DNA from: Clostridium minihomine
Lineage (GTDB): Bacteria > Bacillota > Clostridia > Oscillospirales > Acutalibacteraceae
NCBI RefSeq assembly: GCF_900240385.1
Contig: NZ_OEQH01000002.1
Span: forward strand, 260,488 to 324,487
Length of the DNA stretch: 64,000 bases
Direction of reading: 5' to 3'
A program made the translations under genes and the position numbers. Below the pieces are notes generated by a model. It made no database searches. It was not told where the DNA came from and saw only the letters and a list, made by a program, of their open reading frames with translations. Numbering within the stretch: the stretch's first letter is position 1; each line of letters begins with the position of its first letter. Positions 9,087 through 16,682 of this stretch are shown here, piece by piece.

Positions 9087-10163
9087 ATGTCAAAAACAAC
9101 TGTTGCCGTCCTGTTTGGCGGCTGTTCTTCCGAACATGAGGTTTCCCGGGTTTCGGCAGCCTCTGTGATTCAGAATATTCCCAAGGATAAATACGACGTG
9201 GTAATGGTAGGCATCACCAAAGAAGGCCGCTGGCTTCTGTTTTCCGGTGACGCTGCAGAACTGCCCGACGGCAGCTGGGAAAAGCACCCCAAAAACCGCA
9301 TCGCGCTGATTTCGCCTGACCGCACCCATCGGGGCATTTTAGCCCAGACAGAAAGCGGCTTTGAGGTAATCCCTGTGGACGTGGTATTCCCCGTTTTGCA
9401 TGGAAAGAACGGAGAAGACGGAACCATTCAGGGACTGCTTCAGCTGGCGGGAATTCCTTTTGTGGGCTGCTCTGCACTGGCTTGTGCCGTTTGTATGGAT
9501 AAAGCAATCACCAACAGCCTGCTTGAAACCGCAGGAATTGCACAGGCTCATTACCTGTGGTTTTTTATGGATAATTACCGCACCGGCGCAGAAAAGATTA
9601 AAATAAAAATTGAGGCTCGGCTGGGGTACCCTGTGTTTGTAAAGCCCGCCAACTCGGGCTCGTCTGTGGGGGTCAGCAAAGTCACCCGTGCAGAAGATCT
9701 GGATGCCGCCATTCAAAAAGCAGCCCGGGAAGACACCAAAATTGTGGTGGAAGAAGCCATTGACGGGCAGGAAGTGGAATGTGCCGTTTTGGGACTGTCC
9801 CGCCCTGATGCTTCCATCGTGGGTGAAATTGCTTCCGGCGCAGATTTTTATGACTATGAAGACAAATATAATAAATCCAGCGAGGCAAAACTTTATATTC
9901 CCGCGCGAATTCCGGAGCAAACCGCCGAAGAAATTCGAAAAACCGCAATGCGCGCTTACCGTATGCTCGGGTGCAGCGGCCTGGCTCGGGTTGATTTCTT
10001 TGTCCGTAACAGCGACGGGGCCGTTCTGCTCAACGAGCTGAATACTTTGCCCGGCTTTACCAGCATCAGCATGTACCCCAAGCTTTGGGAGGCTTCGGGC
10101 CTGTCGTATCCCGAACTGCTGGATCGGCTGATTCAGCTGGCCTTTGACAAAATTTATTTTTAA
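9087..10163 (+). CDS. ddl: D-alanine--D-alanine ligase
   Basis: About 358 residues. An ATP-grasp enzyme that joins two D-Ala for the peptidoglycan stem. It shows the N-terminal VLFGGCSSEHEVS motif, HGKNGEDG, the ATP-grasp segment VKPANSGSSVGVSKV and the metal-binding end VLLNELNTLPGFTSISMYPK. The start at 9087 is the ATG 8 bases after GGAGGG; nearby upstream starts are too close to the site. The gene is followed at 40 bases by the DUF1934-argS pair, probably one transcript. Confidence 0.96.
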   Translation: MSKTTVAVLFGGCSSEHEVSRVSAASVIQNIPKDKYDVVMVGITKEGRWLLFSGDAAELPDGSWEKHPKNRIALISPDRTHRGILAQTESGFEVIPVDVVFPVLHGKNGEDGTIQGLLQLAGIPFVGCSALACAVCMDKAITNSLLETAGIAQAHYLWFFMDNYRTGAEKIKIKIEARLGYPVFVKPANSGSSVGVSKVTRAEDLDAAIQKAAREDTKIVVEEAIDGQEVECAVLGLSRPDASIVGEIASGADFYDYEDKYNKSSEAKLYIPARIPEQTAEEIRKTAMRAYRMLGCSGLARVDFFVRNSDGAVLLNELNTLPGFTSISMYPKLWEASGLSYPELLDRLIQLAFDKIYF

Positions 10164-10203
10164 TATTCCGGATTGCCGGAGGACACCGTAAGGAGAGGAA
10201 CCC

Positions 10204-10665
10204 ATGCGGGAAAACTATTTGATCAATATCGTCGGGCGGCAGCGCATCGACGAGGAAGTGGGAGAAGTCACCCTAACGACCCTTGGGTCTTATGTGACAA
10301 AAGGAAACACCCGCTATATTGTGTATAAGGAATATGATCCGGATCGGAACAACGCCGCCACAACCTCGGTGCTGAAAGTAGACGGCACCCATACCGTCAC
10401 TTTGATGCGGGGCGGCGGTGACAATACCCGCCTGATTCTGGAAAAAGGAAAGCGGCATCAGTGCCAGTACAACACCGGCATGGGTGCTTTGATGGTGGGG
10501 GTATTCACCAATGACGTTCATTCCCGCCTGCATGACAAAGGCGGCGAACTGGAAGTGAATTACACGCTGGATATCAACGCCGACTTATCCAGCATCAACG
10601 AAATTTTTATCACCGTCAAGGAGGCAGAAAACAAAGATGTCAAAAATAGTACAGCAGGCTACTGA
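10204..10665 (+). CDS. DUF1934 (YwiB-like) beta-barrel protein
   Basis: 153 residues. The pattern matches the YwiB/DUF1934 family, small calycin-like beta-barrels of unknown role: an N-terminal strand pair, YIVYKEYD in the first third, the GGGDNTRLILEKGKRHQCQYNTGMGALMVGVFT-like core (positions about 60-100) and a final YTLDINADLSS strand. The gene overlaps argS by 29 bases. The same gene order (ywiB-argS) is known in Bacillus, which supports the call. Confidence 0.85.
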   Translation: MRENYLINIVGRQRIDEEVGEVTLTTLGSYVTKGNTRYIVYKEYDPDRNNAATTSVLKVDGTHTVTLMRGGGDNTRLILEKGKRHQCQYNTGMGALMVGVFTNDVHSRLHDKGGELEVNYTLDINADLSSINEIFITVKEAENKDVKNSTAGY

Positions 10666-12331
10666 ACAGTTAAGAGAAGCCATTCTGAATGCAGCCGGGC
10701 GTGCGGTTGCGGCGGGCGAACTGCCGGCCGAACCGATTCCGGCCTTTACGCTGGAGATTCCCGCAGATCGCTCCCACGGGGACTGGTCTGCGAACATCGC
10801 GTTGGTTTCTGCCCGCCCTTTGCGCCTGGCGCCCCGCAAAATAGCGGAACTGATTACCAAGCACCTGATTTTGGACGGAACCTTTTTTGACCGGTTTGAA
10901 ATTGCCGGCCCCGGCTTTTTAAATTTCTTCTTTTCCCCTCGCTTTTATGTGGAGGTGTTAAAGGACATTACCGCTTTGGGAGATCAGTATGGACGAAGCG
11001 ATTATGGAAAAAATAAAAAAGTTATGGTGGAATTTGTTTCCGCCAACCCCACCGGCCCCATGCACATGGGCAACGCCCGCGGCGGTGCTTTGGGCGACTG
11101 CCTTTCTGCTGTTTTGGATGCAGCCGGCTATCAGGTGTGGCGGGAATTTTATGTGAACGACGCCGGAAACCAGATTGAAAAATTCGGCGCTTCTCTTTCT
11201 GCCCGCTATTTGCAGCTGTTTTTGGGCGAAGAAGCTGTGGAATTCCCCGAGGACGGTTATCAGGGCGAGGATATTCGGGACAATGCCAAGGTGTATGCTG
11301 AAGCATTCGGCGACAAGCTGGTAAAAGCCGATGAAGAAACCCGCCGCCAAAAGCTGGTGGAATACGTTCTGCCCCGAAACATTGAACGGATGCAATCCGA
11401 TTTGAAAAAGTACCGGATTGAATATGATCAGTGGTTTTTAGAAAGCACACTGCATCAGAACGGTGAGTTGGAAGAAACCCTGAAACTACTGACCGAGCGG
11501 GGCATGACCTATGAAAAGGACGGCGCGCTGTGGTATCGGGCCACCGAATTCGGTGCAGAAAAAGACGAAGTGCTTGTTCGTCAGAACGGAAACCCCACCT
11601 ATTTTGCAGCGGATATCGCTTATCACCGCAACAAAATTGAAAAGCGCGGTTATGATCTTTGCATCGATGTTTGGGGAGCCGACCATCACGGCCATGTAGC
11701 CCGCTTGAAGGGTGCACTGGATGCGGTTGGCCTGAGCGGAAAACAGCTGGATGTGGTTTTGATGCAGCTGGTAAAACTGACCCGCGACGGAGAAGTGGTG
11801 CGCATGAGCAAACGGACCGGAAAGGCCATTCAGCTGGCCGATCTGCTGGACGAAGTGCCCGTGGATGCCGCCCGGTTCCTGTTCAACATGCGTGAACCCA
11901 ATTCCCAAATGGAATTCGATTTGGATTTGGCCGTGCAGCAAGATGCCCAGAACCCGGTGTATTATGTTCAGTATGCCAATGCCCGTATTTTCAGCATTCT
12001 GCGCACTTTAGAAGCAGACGGCATCAAGCCCCGCGCCTGCACCGATGCAGAGCTGGCTTTGCTGAACGCACCCGAAGAAATCGAGCTGATTCGTCATCTG
12101 TCTTCCTTTACCGGTGAGATTGTTCAGGCTGCCAAGGATTACGATCCGGCCCGCATCAACCGCTATGTGGTCACTTTGGCCACCTTATTCCATAAATTTT
12201 ACAATGCCTGCCGTGTGCGCGGTGAAGAAGAAAGCCTGGCAGCAGCCCGGCTGTGCTTGTGCGCGGCGGTTTCCACCGTAATTCGCAACGTGCTTTCCAT
12301 GTTTAAGATTTCTGCACCGGAATCCATGTAA
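10637..12331 (+). CDS. argS: Arginyl-tRNA synthetase
   Basis: 564 residues, class I synthetase that charges tRNA-Arg. The N-terminal additional domain contains the AVSANPTGP-type block (VSANPTGPMHMGN, where HMGN is the HIGH motif), and the KMSKS equivalent is VRMSKRTGKAI. The C-terminal DALR anticodon-binding domain ends with NRYVVTLATLFHKFYNACRV. The start ATG lies inside the end of the DUF1934 gene and follows AAGGAGG at 11 bases, so translation is probably coupled. Confidence 0.97.
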   Translation: MSKIVQQATEQLREAILNAAGRAVAAGELPAEPIPAFTLEIPADRSHGDWSANIALVSARPLRLAPRKIAELITKHLILDGTFFDRFEIAGPGFLNFFFSPRFYVEVLKDITALGDQYGRSDYGKNKKVMVEFVSANPTGPMHMGNARGGALGDCLSAVLDAAGYQVWREFYVNDAGNQIEKFGASLSARYLQLFLGEEAVEFPEDGYQGEDIRDNAKVYAEAFGDKLVKADEETRRQKLVEYVLPRNIERMQSDLKKYRIEYDQWFLESTLHQNGELEETLKLLTERGMTYEKDGALWYRATEFGAEKDEVLVRQNGNPTYFAADIAYHRNKIEKRGYDLCIDVWGADHHGHVARLKGALDAVGLSGKQLDVVLMQLVKLTRDGEVVRMSKRTGKAIQLADLLDEVPVDAARFLFNMREPNSQMEFDLDLAVQQDAQNPVYYVQYANARIFSILRTLEADGIKPRACTDAELALLNAPEEIELIRHLSSFTGEIVQAAKDYDPARINRYVVTLATLFHKFYNACRVRGEEESLAAARLCLCAAVSTVIRNVLSMFKISAPESM

Positions 12332-12365
12332 GTTTACGGTGTCTTAATTACAGGAGGATATCATC

Positions 12366-13565
12366 ATGAGTGTTCCATGGACGCTGCCCTTCCTAATGGG
12401 CGGTCCTTCCGCTGCTGATTTTCATATTCCTGCCGCCCGTGACGATTTGAGCGCGGAACGGTGGATGCTGGAAAACAGCTCCCTTTTGCGGGAAAAACAA
12501 GAGCAGTGGCTTCGTGCCGGAATCGGCGGCCTTTGCGCCCCCACCGCCTTTGCCCACAGCTTTGCCCCACAAAGGGAATCCATGCAAGAAACGGTCAAAC
12601 AGCTGAACACCGGCTTGTTGGAAATTACCCGTCAAGCGGCAGAGGGATTCGGCGTGCCGGTGGGCGCCCGAGTAGGCCCCAGTGGTTTGTTTGTGCCACC
12701 CTGTGGGAACGCGGAATTTGATGATATTTATGACGGTTACCGGGATCAGATTCGTGTGCTGGAAAAAAGCGGCGCACAGTTTCTGCTTTTGGAGAATCAT
12801 TCTTCCCTCGCTGATATGCGGGCGGCTGTACTGGCTTCCCGTACTTCAGGAATCCCGGTGTTTGTCACACTAACCGTGGATGAAAGCGGAAAAACGTTGG
12901 CCGGCGGCGGGCTTTTGCCCGCAGTTATTACATTGCAGGCCATGGGTATAGAAGCCATCGGATTGGGCGGATTTTTGGCTCCGGAAGCCATGCTTCCCCT
13001 TTTAAAAGAAGTGCTGCCCCATGCTTCGGTTCCATTGTGCGCGGTTCCCTGCGCTGACACTCTTTCTGCCGAAGAATTTGCCCGGCAGATGGAGGAGCTT
13101 CTCCGGATAGGCGTTCCGGTTCTGGGAATCAGCGGGGAACAAACGCCCCAGCATTGGCAGGCTTTGCAAACCATAATGCAACAGCCCTTCACCTTTGGTC
13201 TGGATTATGCGGACGCAGACTGCTATGCAGCGGCAACGGAAACAGAAGCTTTCTTTCTGGGCAGTGATATCACGCTAAGTGAGCCTATCGAATGTTCCAG
13301 TGCGCTGGATGATGACCTGATTGACTTAGACGACGAACAAGTGAACGCCGCACTGGTGGAACTCAACACCTGGGACGACGTGATGCTTCTTTCTCAGGCC
13401 AGTTCCATGACCCGTTTGCCTTTGGCCGTTCGCACCGACAGCCGAACCATACTGGACGCTGCACTGCGCTATGTTCATGGGCGGCTGATTGTAGACAGCA
13501 ACTGCCAGATTGACAACGAACTGATTGAGCGCGCCGCCGCCAAATACGGGGCAATTGTGTATTGA
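12366..13565 (+). CDS. MetH-like homocysteine methyltransferase homologue without zinc ligands
   Basis: 399 residues. The first about 280 residues follow the homocysteine S-methyltransferase barrel of MetH: ENHSSLADMRAAV for the ETxxxxxEAxAA region, VFVTLTVDESGKTLAGG for the TFD..GRTLSG block, then IGLGG and GISGEQTPQHW. In active enzymes the last two are GLNC and GGCCGTTPxH, whose three Cys bind zinc. Here all three are replaced (Gly/Ser/Gly). The last about 85 residues resemble part of a pterin-binding barrel (PLAVRTDSRTILDAALR, LIVDSN). There is no B12 domain. It starts 34 bases after argS with a GGAGG site. Function is unknown and catalysis on homocysteine is unlikely. Confidence 0.75.
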   Translation: MSVPWTLPFLMGGPSAADFHIPAARDDLSAERWMLENSSLLREKQEQWLRAGIGGLCAPTAFAHSFAPQRESMQETVKQLNTGLLEITRQAAEGFGVPVGARVGPSGLFVPPCGNAEFDDIYDGYRDQIRVLEKSGAQFLLLENHSSLADMRAAVLASRTSGIPVFVTLTVDESGKTLAGGGLLPAVITLQAMGIEAIGLGGFLAPEAMLPLLKEVLPHASVPLCAVPCADTLSAEEFARQMEELLRIGVPVLGISGEQTPQHWQALQTIMQQPFTFGLDYADADCYAAATETEAFFLGSDITLSEPIECSSALDDDLIDLDDEQVNAALVELNTWDDVMLLSQASSMTRLPLAVRTDSRTILDAALRYVHGRLIVDSNCQIDNELIERAAAKYGAIVY

Positions 13566-13590
13566 TATTTTATCCAATTGGATAGAACGA

Positions 13591-13617
13591 AAAGCCATGA
13601 AGATTCATGGCTTTTTT
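13591..13617 (+). terminator. Terminator after the MetH-like gene
   Basis: AAAGCCATGAA/TTCATGGCTTT hairpin followed by six T. Confidence 0.9.
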
Positions 13618-13650
13618 CTTTTGGCTTTATTCCTTTATTTTCTCTGGATT

Positions 13651-13712
13651 GCTTTAGAAAAACATTCTTCTCATCTTTCCCTTGCCCCTCAGGCTGAAGG
13701 TGGGGCTTGTTT
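13651..13712 (+). repeat. Short copy of a dispersed intergenic module
   Basis: A stretch starting GCTTTAGAAA and running through TTCTTCTCATCTTTCCCTTG to a GC-rich CCCCTCAGG block recurs at 25719-25773 and 25829-25890. It marks the left edge of the long dispersed repeat described next. Confidence 0.7.
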
Positions 13713-13792
13713 TTTCCACCGGACAGAAAGGCTTATTCTCTATTAAATATTTTTATTTTATTGTTCTTATAAAAATATTCTTCTTCTTTCTA

Positions 13793-14240
13793 CTTCGCCC
13801 CTCAGGCCGGGGCTGGCCCCTACTTTCTTTCAAGAAGAAAGTAGGCAAAGACTTGCCAAGGCTCTGCCTTTGGAATCCGTTTAAAATCAGGGAAAGACGA
13901 AAGTTTTGTGTAACGCGCCGCTAAATCGTGGGTGGCGCACTCGCCTCCGGCGGCGCACTACCGCACGGCGGCGCTGTCGAAAGCTAGGTTCCATTTCTTC
14001 TACGTTAGCTATGTGCAGTCACGCCAACCAAGCGCCACCTTTGGCGCGATTCCGCGTGGTTTACGTCTTATTGTTTCCGGTTTCCAAAGGCGGAGCCTTT
14101 GTGTCGTTGAGAAGGGGTCCAGGGGGAGAGGATCGAAACTCTCCCCTTGGAAAGCCTTTGCTTCCTTTCGTCTTTTCACGAAAGGAAGTGCCTGCCCCGG
14201 CAAGAGGGGCGAAGTAGAAATAAGAAGAATCTTCTTAGAA
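13793..14240. repeat. Dispersed repeat, copy 1, with inverted partial copy
   Basis: Bases 13793-13985 match 25861-26053 closely (I estimate above 85 percent): same CTTCGCCCCTC start, hairpin CTACTTTCTT/AAGAAAGTAG, GGCAAAGACTTGCCAAGGCT, ACGCGCCGCTAAATCGTGGG and the CACTACCGCACGGCGGCG end. At 14147-14240 the outer part recurs inverted (reading CTTCGCCCCTC on the minus strand), so this copy is bounded by inverted ends and is about 450 bases long. No transposase frame is present. It could be a non-autonomous mobile element or a transcribed structured element. Confidence 0.75.
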
Positions 14241-14351
14241 AAACACCCAAGCCTGAGCTGGAACAAAGAATAAGGCAGAAAGCAAACCTGCCCGCCCCGG
14301 CATAAGAGCAATGCTTTTCGGCTTACTCTGGTTTCTCTGTGTAACAAAAGC

Positions 14352-14390
14352 AAAGAACCGTTCTTTGTGCAAAAGAACGGTTCTTTTTTT
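14352..14390 (+). terminator. Intrinsic terminator in the repeat region
   Basis: AAAGAACCGTTCTT pairs with AAGAACGGTTCTTT, followed by a run of T. No protein gene precedes it, so it may end a transcript of the repeat element. Confidence 0.8.
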
Positions 14391-14751
14391 GCCCGGGGTA
14401 AAGTTTTACCCGCAGCCATTCCGCAGGGAACCCTCCGCTTTCTTGCAGTGTGTTCCTTTGGCTGCATAGTGGCCTTTGAACGCCCATGACAATTGTATGC
14501 TTACAGACTTAGGTTGGAACGGCTGGGCAAAGAAGGCGCCTGTAAAAGCGCATTTTATGTGAGTATTTTAAGGGGAAAATAGGATCACGAAAAAATCCCA
14601 GCCTGTTCCGAACCGCTGCCTGTAAGGCAACAAAAAAGCGCGGTACGGATGGGTCTCAACTTCCAATCCATATACCACGCTCATCAGTCGTGCACGGATC
14701 ATACCCACCCCGCAGAACTCAAAATACCCCTTGGCCAATTCCCATCTCCTC

Positions 14752-14780
14752 TGTACAAGAGAGGAAAAATAAGGTATAAT
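14752..14780 (+). promoter_or_regulatory. Candidate promoter of a small RNA
   Basis: TGTACA (14752-14757), 17-base spacer and perfect TATAAT (14775-14780). It points into the folded segment that begins six bases later and not into any gene. Confidence 0.5.
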
Positions 14781-14785
14781 GATCC

Positions 14786-14956
14786 TGCAAATGTGCGGTT
14801 GATCCGTTGTATATGGAGCCCACTTCTCCGTATACAGGGGGCGAGGTGCTCGAATCACCTCGTTCCTGCATTTGCACTTTATTTGTGCCTTACACCCAGA
14901 TTATACCAGTTTTGGCAATGGAATGCAAGAACAATAGTGCGGTTCCGGGTGTTTTT
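14786..14956 (+). ncRNA. Candidate structured non-coding RNA
   Basis: The segment can close with TGCAAATG (14786-14793) against CATTTGCA (14869-14876). Inside are two strong hairpins: TGTATATGGAG/CTCCGTATACA (14808-14818 with 14826-14836) and CGAGGTG/CACCTCG with a 7-base loop (14842-14862). Together they make a three-way junction. A possible end is the T-run after CCGGGTG near 14951. No protein frame with a start site fits. I cannot assign it to a family; 6S-type RNA is one candidate by size, but the fold is not clearly that of 6S. Confidence 0.45.
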
Positions 14957-15044
14957 AATGGGAAAATTTGTCACATAAACAGCACATCCGTCATGATAAA
15001 ATTTGCGGGAATGTCCCTTTTTTATCGAAGAAAAGAAAATAAAA

Positions 15045-15081
15045 CGCAAAAGGCACTGTGAATCACAGTGCCTTTTTTGCG
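15045..15081. terminator. Bidirectional terminator
   Basis: Long perfect hairpin with AGGCACTGTGA and TCACAGTGCCT arms, flanked by A and T runs. It serves the cupin gene on the minus strand and any plus-strand transcript from 14.8 kb. Confidence 0.88.
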
Positions 15082-15118
15082 ATGTTCTTTTGTCAAATGT
15101 TCCCTCAACAAAAACAGG

Positions 15119-15619
15119 TTAGCCTTCTGCATTTTCGCTGGCTTCTGCAATTTCTCGGGTTTCGTGAACAGTTCCGCGGGCATGCTGCGGCGGCGCATAA
15201 ACAGAATATAACTTCAAGGGCTGTTTTCCCGTATTGATTAGGTTATGCCACTTGCCGGCAGGAATTACAATCGCATAGCCTTCTTGAACCGGTTTTTGAA
15301 AATTCAGTTTGTCTTTTGAATCGCCCATTTTCACAAGCCCTGTTCCCTGCTCGATTCGTATAAACTGATCCAGGTGCGGATGAACTTCTAAGCCAATGGA
15401 TTTCCCGGGTTTTATGTTCATCAAAGTAAGCTGCAGGTATTTTCCGGTCCACAGAGTAGTGCGATAGTTTTTATTATCCTTTGTCGCTTTTGCAATGTTT
15501 ATCACCAGCGGATCTGGGCCACAATCTTTAATCGGCGGCATACCGCCTTGAGCGGGGGGGCGATTTCCCCTTCGATTGGTTTGGTTGCATCCACAAGATT
15601 GCCTTGTATCCATTCTCAT
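15119..15619 (-). CDS. Cupin-domain protein
   Basis: 166 residues. After an Arg/Asn/Gly-rich N-terminal tail of about 40 residues, the single cupin barrel shows motif 1 as GLEVHPHLDQFIRIEQGTG (metal-binding His, His, Glu) and motif 2 as PAGKWHNLINTG (final His). This resembles mannose-6-phosphate-isomerase-like cupins. The Cys-containing N-terminal tail (SCGCNQTNRRGNRPP) is unusual, and its basic character may indicate binding to the cell surface or spore coat, which is speculation. The start at 15619 has GGAAAGGA upstream. The gene is monocistronic. Confidence 0.85.
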   Translation of the reverse strand: MRMDTRQSCGCNQTNRRGNRPPAQGGMPPIKDCGPDPLVINIAKATKDNKNYRTTLWTGKYLQLTLMNIKPGKSIGLEVHPHLDQFIRIEQGTGLVKMGDSKDKLNFQKPVQEGYAIVIPAGKWHNLINTGKQPLKLYSVYAPPQHARGTVHETREIAEASENAEG

Positions 15620-15747
15620 ATTCCTTTCCGATCATTAAGATACTAATATCCTATGCGGAATTACAACAAGAAGGAACCGTTTCAATGCCAGTTCTAACAG
15701 AATAAAGAAATGAAAAACGGTTTTCTTTTAAAAGTAGAAAAACAAAC

Positions 15748-15785
15748 AAAAAAGCGCGGCTTTACCAACGGTAAAACCACGCTTT
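15748..15785 (-). terminator. Terminator of the PII-like gene pair
   Basis: Hairpin AAAGCG.GGCTTTACC with its complement, followed on the minus strand by six T, directly after the stop of the second PII-like gene. Confidence 0.85.
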
Positions 15786-15790
15786 GTTTT

Positions 15791-16159
15791 TTAAGATCCT
15801 GTTTTGCGGGACTGCTCTTGGTTGAGCTGTTCTTCCAGCGCAGTAATCGGAAATCCGAGCGCATCATCCACCGGAAGCGCAAAAGACATTCCCCTTGCCT
15901 CGGTACAAAAACCGCATTTCTGACAAATCGACTTCATGATTTGCTGTTTTGTTTCACGCGGTGTTAAAATCAGGATAATCTCTTTTTCAGGCTGAATTGA
16001 AATCCCCAGAAAATTTTCCACCTCGTGGTTTCCCACGCCGCGTGCTAAAACAATGGTTCCTCCAGTTGCGCCGCCCAGCTCTGCCGCTTTCATCACCTGC
16101 TCAGAGTACCCTCGGTTCACAATTGTGATGATTAAATTATACTGGTTCGCAGCAATCAC
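15791..16159 (-). CDS. PII-like (GlnB-family) small regulator, second of pair
   Basis: 122 residues with the ferredoxin-like PII fold pattern: an LIITIVNRGYSEQVMKAAE start, the GATGGTIVLARG loop region and a second half with EKEIILILTPRETKQQIM. The canonical T-loop Tyr-51 context and the GlnB signature are not preserved, so it is a PII-like protein of unknown ligand. It contains a CxxC-like CQKCGFC. GTG start at 16159 with AAGGGGGA; its start overlaps the end of the upstream paralogue by 23 bases, so they are translationally coupled. Confidence 0.78.
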   Translation of the reverse strand: MIAANQYNLIITIVNRGYSEQVMKAAELGGATGGTIVLARGVGNHEVENFLGISIQPEKEIILILTPRETKQQIMKSICQKCGFCTEARGMSFALPVDDALGFPITALEEQLNQEQSRKTGS

Positions 16160-16526
16160 AGGAATCCCCCTTTCCTTTTTGAAGCTCTCCAGCCATCATG
16201 GCTAAAGTTTGTGCCCCACCCACACTGGAAATCGGGATTGTAAAAGCAACGCCGCTGCCTGCTTTATCCAAGTGCATTTCCTGATGCAGTTTTTCCATCA
16301 GCGCCGGAACTTTTTCTGCCGGGGCAGAGCTTAAAACCACATCTTTTTCGGTTTCGCCAATTCCCAAATAATTCAGAAGCTCTGAACTAGCCGTTCCACG
16401 CCCCAGAAAAATATAATTAAATGAAAAATTTTCGGTGTTCAATATTTTGGACACCTTTTCCCCTTGATGGCGATTTACAATCGCAACGATCAACGAAAGC
16501 TTTTTCGACAAGACTGTATCTAACAT
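16137..16526 (-). CDS. PII-like (GlnB-family) small regulator, first of pair
   Basis: 129 residues, a paralogue of the next gene: LSLIVAIVNRHQGEKVSKILN, then YIFLGRGTASSELLNYLGIGETEKDVVLSSAP, and a Cys-rich end (DSCDCCEPV). I start it at the ATG at 16526, which has AAGGAGG six to seven bases upstream; the longer frame to 16637 lacks a site. Such PII-like pairs are often found next to DUF1538 membrane transporters in Bacillota. No such gene is in this window, so the partner is unknown. Confidence 0.78.
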   Translation of the reverse strand: MLDTVLSKKLSLIVAIVNRHQGEKVSKILNTENFSFNYIFLGRGTASSELLNYLGIGETEKDVVLSSAPAEKVPALMEKLHQEMHLDKAGSGVAFTIPISSVGGAQTLAMMAGELQKGKGDSCDCCEPV

Positions 16527-16682
16527 TTTCTTGTCCTCCTTATCATTCAGGGCCACATGACAAGGCTGCGCCCCAAAAGAACAAGCGAGCAGAAAAATCC
16601 CTGCCCAATGCCCCACAGGCCTGACAATACCTTGCATTCTCCGTCGTTACATTATATAGAATTTCCTACCTTTCGTCAATCC

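Noticed and set aside
14009-14467. Minus-strand frame of about 150 codons in the repeat region
   Set aside because: It crosses the hairpins of the dispersed repeat and has no start site; most likely non-coding.
14640-14720. Hammerhead-like CTGATGAG on the minus strand
   Set aside because: The GAAA box and stem III needed for a hammerhead ribozyme are not found at proper distance.
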